Positions 16,587 to 19,854 of a stretch of DNA of 19,854 bases are shown here, in pieces. Below the pieces are notes generated by a model. It was not told where the DNA came from, ran no database searches, and saw nothing but the letters and a program-made list of their open reading frames with translations. Both the position numbers and the translations under genes were made by a program. Each line of letters begins with the position of its first letter. Positions within the stretch are counted from its first letter, which is position 1. The DNA comes from Rhizophlyctis rosea (taxonomy: Eukaryota > Chytridiomycota > Chytridiomycetes > Rhizophlyctidales > Rhizophlyctidaceae), in contig JADGJC010000048.1 in assembly GCA_027596075.1 (NCBI GenBank), forward strand, positions 171,581-191,434. Reading direction: 5' to 3'.

Positions 16587-18466
16587 ATGAGCGCCGGACC
16601 GTGGGAAACCGGCCCCAGCTTTGCCGACTCCATAGCACAATGCGTAATACACGCGTTTGACCGTCTTCCGAAGAAAGGGAAGCCGGTTCTTCGAACAAAT
16701 AACAAGCCGGAATGGACAGTTCTGGCTGGTTTGGTGAGGTGTGATACTCAAGGTCGGGACCAGGCATATACCCATCGAGCAGCACGGAGCTTTGTCTCAC
16801 CTAAACTGTGTTGTATTTTTTTTTAAAAAAAAGAGGGCTCAGAGCACCTTTTGACATGCGTCTCACTTGGGTGGGTGCAAGTGCTTTGACGCGGTGCTAT
16901 CCCGATGCCCAAACTTAGTTCCTTTGTTCGCCAGGACAGGCCTGAAGTGTTTGAGCCCCAAGAAACTCAGTTCAGTTGGGGATGTGGTGAACGACTCGCA
17001 CGCTGAAGTCGTGTGTCGGCGAAGCTTCCTAAAGTATGCCATCAGCAGTCATGCTCGTTTACAGACAAATGGAGTCCTCAAAGTTCAATTTGGCAGATAC
17101 TTGCACAGAGAAGTGCAAAAACTGGTGACGGGGGATTCAGACCTCCTTATCTCCACCAATGATGACGGCAAAGAACCTTTCCAAGTCAGAGATGGCATCA
17201 CGTTCCATTTGTACATATCTCAGAGCGCTTGTGAGTCTGTCGGCACGCTTGCCATCGTACTCTCAAGCCTTACAAACCTGCAATATCCCATAGGCGGCGA
17301 TGCCTCCATGAATACCCTGCAACAAAGTCAGACGTCCGAAGAAGCCGTCCTGAACGAGACGAAAAAGCGCAAATATGATAATCTCAGAGCATCCCAGGTG
17401 GACACGAATACCAGTGACAAACGCCAAAAGCTTGATGAGCCCATGCAGGCCCTAGAATCAGCGACAGAGTCTCAATTGATACGAGGACGGTATGAGTATC
17501 TGAGTTATGGCAAGCTCCGTACAAAGCCTGGGCGTGGAGATGCCGAGACCACCACATCCATGTCATGTAGGTCAGTCTCCTAACCTCGGTCATACCCACA
17601 ACGGATGTGACTGTATACTCAACGAGTTTCGGCGGCAGCGACAAGATAGCTCGTTGGAATGTCCTTGGCCTCACCGGCGCGCTCCTCTCTCACCTCCTGT
17701 CACCCATCTACCTGCAAAGCATAACTGTCGGCAATTTCTTTGATGAAGAGGCTATGCGACGAGCATTCTGGGAGCGGATCGCAACCTTAAATGGTTTGTG
17801 TCGCAAAATCCCATTATGGACTCGGCAGAAAGATCTGACCTACATTTGGCCAGACTTACCAGACGGATTCCGTCTCAACAAGCCGCACATCTATAAAACT
17901 GAAAAGACGTTTCCATGGAGCAAGGGACACGTTGCTAGTCAGTATGGGGTTGAGAAGCCGTTGGCCGCAGATGCGGCAATCACTTGGTGTAAAGGCGAAG
18001 CTGCTGCTCAGGTTATTGTAGATGGCAGATTGCAAGGGGCATCACGTAAGAATGGGGTGTATCCAAGTACCACAAGGTGAGGCCTTGTCCCAACTGTGAT
18101 TCATGGATCGGGTCCGCGCTCATCAAATCCGCCAAAATAGACCAGGAATCTGCAAACTCAAGCTCCTCCAAACATTCCTCAACTCTCTCGATGCACTTCA
18201 GCGTGCCGATAAATTGCGAAACACCGAGTGAGTTCCACCATTTCTCTTCATTCCACCATCTTCACGACATTACTCAGATCCCACAACAAAGGTTGCAATC
18301 CACCTACACGACATACCGCGACTTCAAATCTTCCAGCAAGAACTATTGGATGGCCCGATCTCGACTGCTGGACGGGCCGTTTCAAGCATGGATCCAGAAC
18401 TCACCAGATTTGGAACAATTCAATAAGGAGGGACGCCGAGAAGACGCATCAGATGAAACTATGTAA
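16587..18466 (+). CDS. TAD1: tRNA-specific adenosine deaminase 1 (Tad1/ADAT1)
   Basis: Six exons, 16587-16752, 16919-17230, 17294-17570, 17639-18076, 18141-18227 and 18292-18466, join in phase to 484 aa, near human ADAT1. The deaminase motifs are present: TGLKCL, NDSHAEV (zinc ligand H83, proton-shuttling E85), SACGDASM (C160, with Ala where the family usually has Pro) and SMSCSDKIARWNVLG (C251). RTKPGRGD precedes the last motif. The C-terminal half matches the ADAT1/ADAR deaminase fold (GALLSHLLSPIYLQSI, ITWCKG, then ICKLKLLQTFLNSL and AWIQNSPDLEQF). The family converts A37 next to the anticodon of tRNA-Ala to inosine. Between 163 and 245 is a variable Lys/Gln/Thr-rich insert with KKRKYD and DKRQKLDEP, possible nuclear localisation signals. 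The intron 1 boundary (donor GTCGGG, 166 nt, containing a T9A8 run) is the weakest part. The 63-nt second intron is stop-free and in frame. Confidence 0.9.
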
Positions 18467-18507
18467 AAATACAATATCTACATTACATTGGTCCATGCCT
18501 TTTTGAA

Positions 18508-19430
18508 TTATGCCGATGGTTTGGGTGTTTGTGGTTGTTGTTGACGTTGGAGTTTCTGCTTTCTGATGACGTCTTGTTGGAGGAGCGGGCCCCGGAGCAG
18601 GTGGGCGCGTAGAGCGCTGCGCGGAGATTTATCAGGACCTTCTAATGTGATCGTTTCCAATCCTGGTTTGCGATATTAGGTCAAGATCGCCACGCGCCAT
18701 AAGAGAAGATGAGTGGGTTCCTTACGTTCTAGATTGACCGTCCCAGAGTTCCGCAAAATAAGGATTACAGCCACCATGTTGGGCAACACTTCCAACGCGG
18801 ATGCACAAAAATCAGTATTGCAGACCAATCATTGTTGGTCCAATGTGGAACGCACCTGGGTCAATTCCAAGAAGTTCCATTCGCTCGTGCGCTTGCAATG
18901 ATGCGGTTACCCATTCCATGTATCTGCATGTTCATCTCCTTCAGCAATGCGATCATTGCAACAATCATCCACCAAGACCCTTACGGTTCGATTTCGACAT
19001 TCCTCCCCACCAAAATGGGATCCTCTTCTGGAATCGCTGCCATGACGATCCTTTGCGTTGGGCCAAGGTCCAGCGGCACTGGGGTATCTTCGGGAACAGC
19101 TAACAGCAGAGATTGCTTCCGTCCAGGGCGGCCAGGAGGTTTGTCTCTCACATTCCCTCCATCTCCTCTTCTTCCTCCTGCCGATTGAACCCCTTTTCCG
19201 CGCCGTGACGAAGAGTGATCCCCGTGTCCTTCCTGCTGGTTCGCAGCAGTACTATCTACAGCTCCCTGCCGCCGAGGATTCCTCTGACCCCTCGCTCCAC
19301 CCCTCGAACTCTCTCCACCACCTCCGCCGCCACCTCCGCCTCGTGGTTTGGAGTCCCCGGCTGTTTGACGTTGAGGTTTGGAATGTGACTGCGTGTGAAC
19401 GATGGGTGCTCGGGTGTCTGATTGTGCCAT
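18508..19430 (-). CDS. Gly/Arg-rich protein with unrecognised C-terminal domain
   Basis: Four exons, 19430-18985, 18923-18856, 18788-18726 and 18662-18508, join in phase to 243 aa. Residues 1-100 are disordered and RNA-binding-like: nine consecutive Gly (31-39), ESSRGGARGQRNPRRQ, SSSRRGKG and GGRRGDGG. A compact region follows (~112-225): LDLGPTQRIVMAAIPEEDPI, VEIEPYMEWVTASLQAHERM, LPNMVAVILILRNSGTVNLE, LETITLEGPDKSPRSALRAH. The C-terminus is Gln/Lys-rich. The strand-helix-strand order of the compact region, with a hydrophobic helix before two strands, weakly recalls Alba-type nucleic-acid-binding proteins of the RNase P/MRP subunits, which also carry RGG tails. No diagnostic motif is present, so no function is assigned. 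The upstream GTG at 19451 is not needed; ATG at 19430 is the likely start. It is convergent with Tad1, 41 bp apart. Confidence 0.65.
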
Positions 19431-19659
19431 GCTGTTGGGTGCCTGTGGCACAGTTAATAGCTAAACTCGAGGAATGTGGGTAAGACCCTCTGTTTATTCG
19501 CAGGTGGCTCACACGATCCACCATACAAGGAAGATACAGATATGACTCTGTTCAGTCCATGATGCTGATTCACGGCCTTCACTTTCGACCTCTCACTGAT
19601 GGGAATTGGTGAAAGGTGGAAGAAGCAGTGTGACTTGCCCAGCGCGAAATCGCAACTGA
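19431..19659. other. Intergenic upstream of the Gly/Arg-rich gene
   Basis: About 230 bp with no supported gene. The right-hand part may belong to the decayed retrotransposon that follows, but I cannot align it. Confidence 0.4.
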
Positions 19660-19854
19660 GCAACTGATTGCACGTGTTGGATGATGACGTGGGCAGCGAG
19701 TGACTCAAAACAGGTCATGATAAGATTGATTACGTATGCCAAAGACTGGCGCATCGCCGTTGCCGGCTTCTTCTGTGATACCCTCCGCGATGATTGCCTC
19801 AAGTACGCGCGAACCTGTGACACTTGCCAAAAGACGAAACCAACCAACCAACCC
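19660..19854 (+). pseudogene. Decayed LTR-retrotransposon integrase fragment (zinc-binding domain)
   Basis: The frame open from 19660 to the window edge ends with FFCDTLRDDCLKYARTCDTC and then QKTKPTNQ. This matches the second half of the integrase HHCC zinc-binding domain of Ty3/gypsy-type pol proteins, with Cys codons at 19816 and 19825 in a C-x2-C pair before Q-x-x-K-P. The upstream half of the domain (a Gly-His pair and following residues, near 19710-19725) appears in another frame with an in-frame stop at 19699-19701. One frameshift and a stop therefore separate the two parts and the copy is dead here. The window ends before the catalytic core would begin. No LTR is visible within the window. 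Confidence 0.6.

Noticed and set aside
18870..18975. Alternative reading inside the second part of the Gly/Arg-rich gene containing MQIHGMGNRIIASARANG, reminiscent of Alba proteins
   Set aside because: It runs into a stop after a few dozen codons and cannot be joined in phase to either neighbouring exon, while the chosen splice model fits at all three junctions.
1..19854. tRNA and rRNA genes
   Set aside because: I looked for B-box-like GTTCGANNC motifs with partner elements and for conserved rRNA segments and saw none. A covariance-model search would be needed to exclude a divergent tRNA.

Overview
The window looks like nuclear DNA of a fungus, most probably a zoosporic (chytrid-like) one. 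Genes are closely packed on both strands and most are split by short GT-AG introns, mainly about 50-165 nt. The gene set mixes fungal-type proteins (a Gcn4-type bZIP factor, Dpb4, Tad1, mitochondrial uL6) with a PPP1R42-type leucine-rich-repeat protein, a family otherwise tied to centrosomes and flagella, and a STRAD-like pseudokinase best known from animals. Exon models were built by hand. Each multi-exon CDS closes to a whole number of codons with matching splice phases, which is the main support for them.

Layout: 1-369 (+) is the 3' end of a MalQ/DPE1-type 4-alpha-glucanotransferase. 569-2708 (-) is a ten-exon STRAD-like pseudokinase. 3221-4011 (-) is an unrecognised protein. 3.8-5.2 kb is gene-poor and carries three ACGCGT boxes. 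5205-7633 (+) is a fusion of a SAM-dependent methyltransferase with a D-Ala-D-Ala-ligase-like ATP-grasp domain. 7.6-9.0 kb has one doubtful ORF, a GATGGTT repeat and the leader of the next gene. 8991-10498 (+) is a Gcn4/Cpc1-type bZIP factor with a Q/N-rich N-terminal half. 11006-12101 (+) is Dpb4, the histone-fold subunit of DNA polymerase epsilon. 12125-12384 (-) is a possible 68-aa gene. 12892-13506 (+) is a single-pass membrane protein with a proline-rich tail carrying PPxY motifs. 14199-14915 (+) is mitochondrial ribosomal protein uL6m. 15013-16343 (-) is the seven-exon PPP1R42-like protein. 16587-18466 (+) is the tRNA adenosine deaminase Tad1/ADAT1. 18508-19430 (-) is an unrecognised Gly/Arg-rich protein. 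19660-19854 (+) is a decayed retrotransposon integrase fragment.

The genes do not form one pathway; this is ordinary eukaryotic gene order with some convergent pairs (PPP1R42 with uL6m, Tad1 with the Gly/Arg-rich gene) and one divergent promoter (PPP1R42 and Tad1). Two links can be read from sequence. The bZIP has a Gcn4-like basic region, and a TGACTCA site lies just upstream of its own start. A perfect ATGAGTCAT site lies in the PPP1R42/Tad1 divergent promoter.

The most unusual items are the methyltransferase/ATP-grasp fusion, whose two halves each show their own C-rich to G-rich gradient; the STRAD-like pseudokinase in a fungal setting, with a GLR motif replacing DFG; and the bacterial/plastid-type GH77 enzyme.
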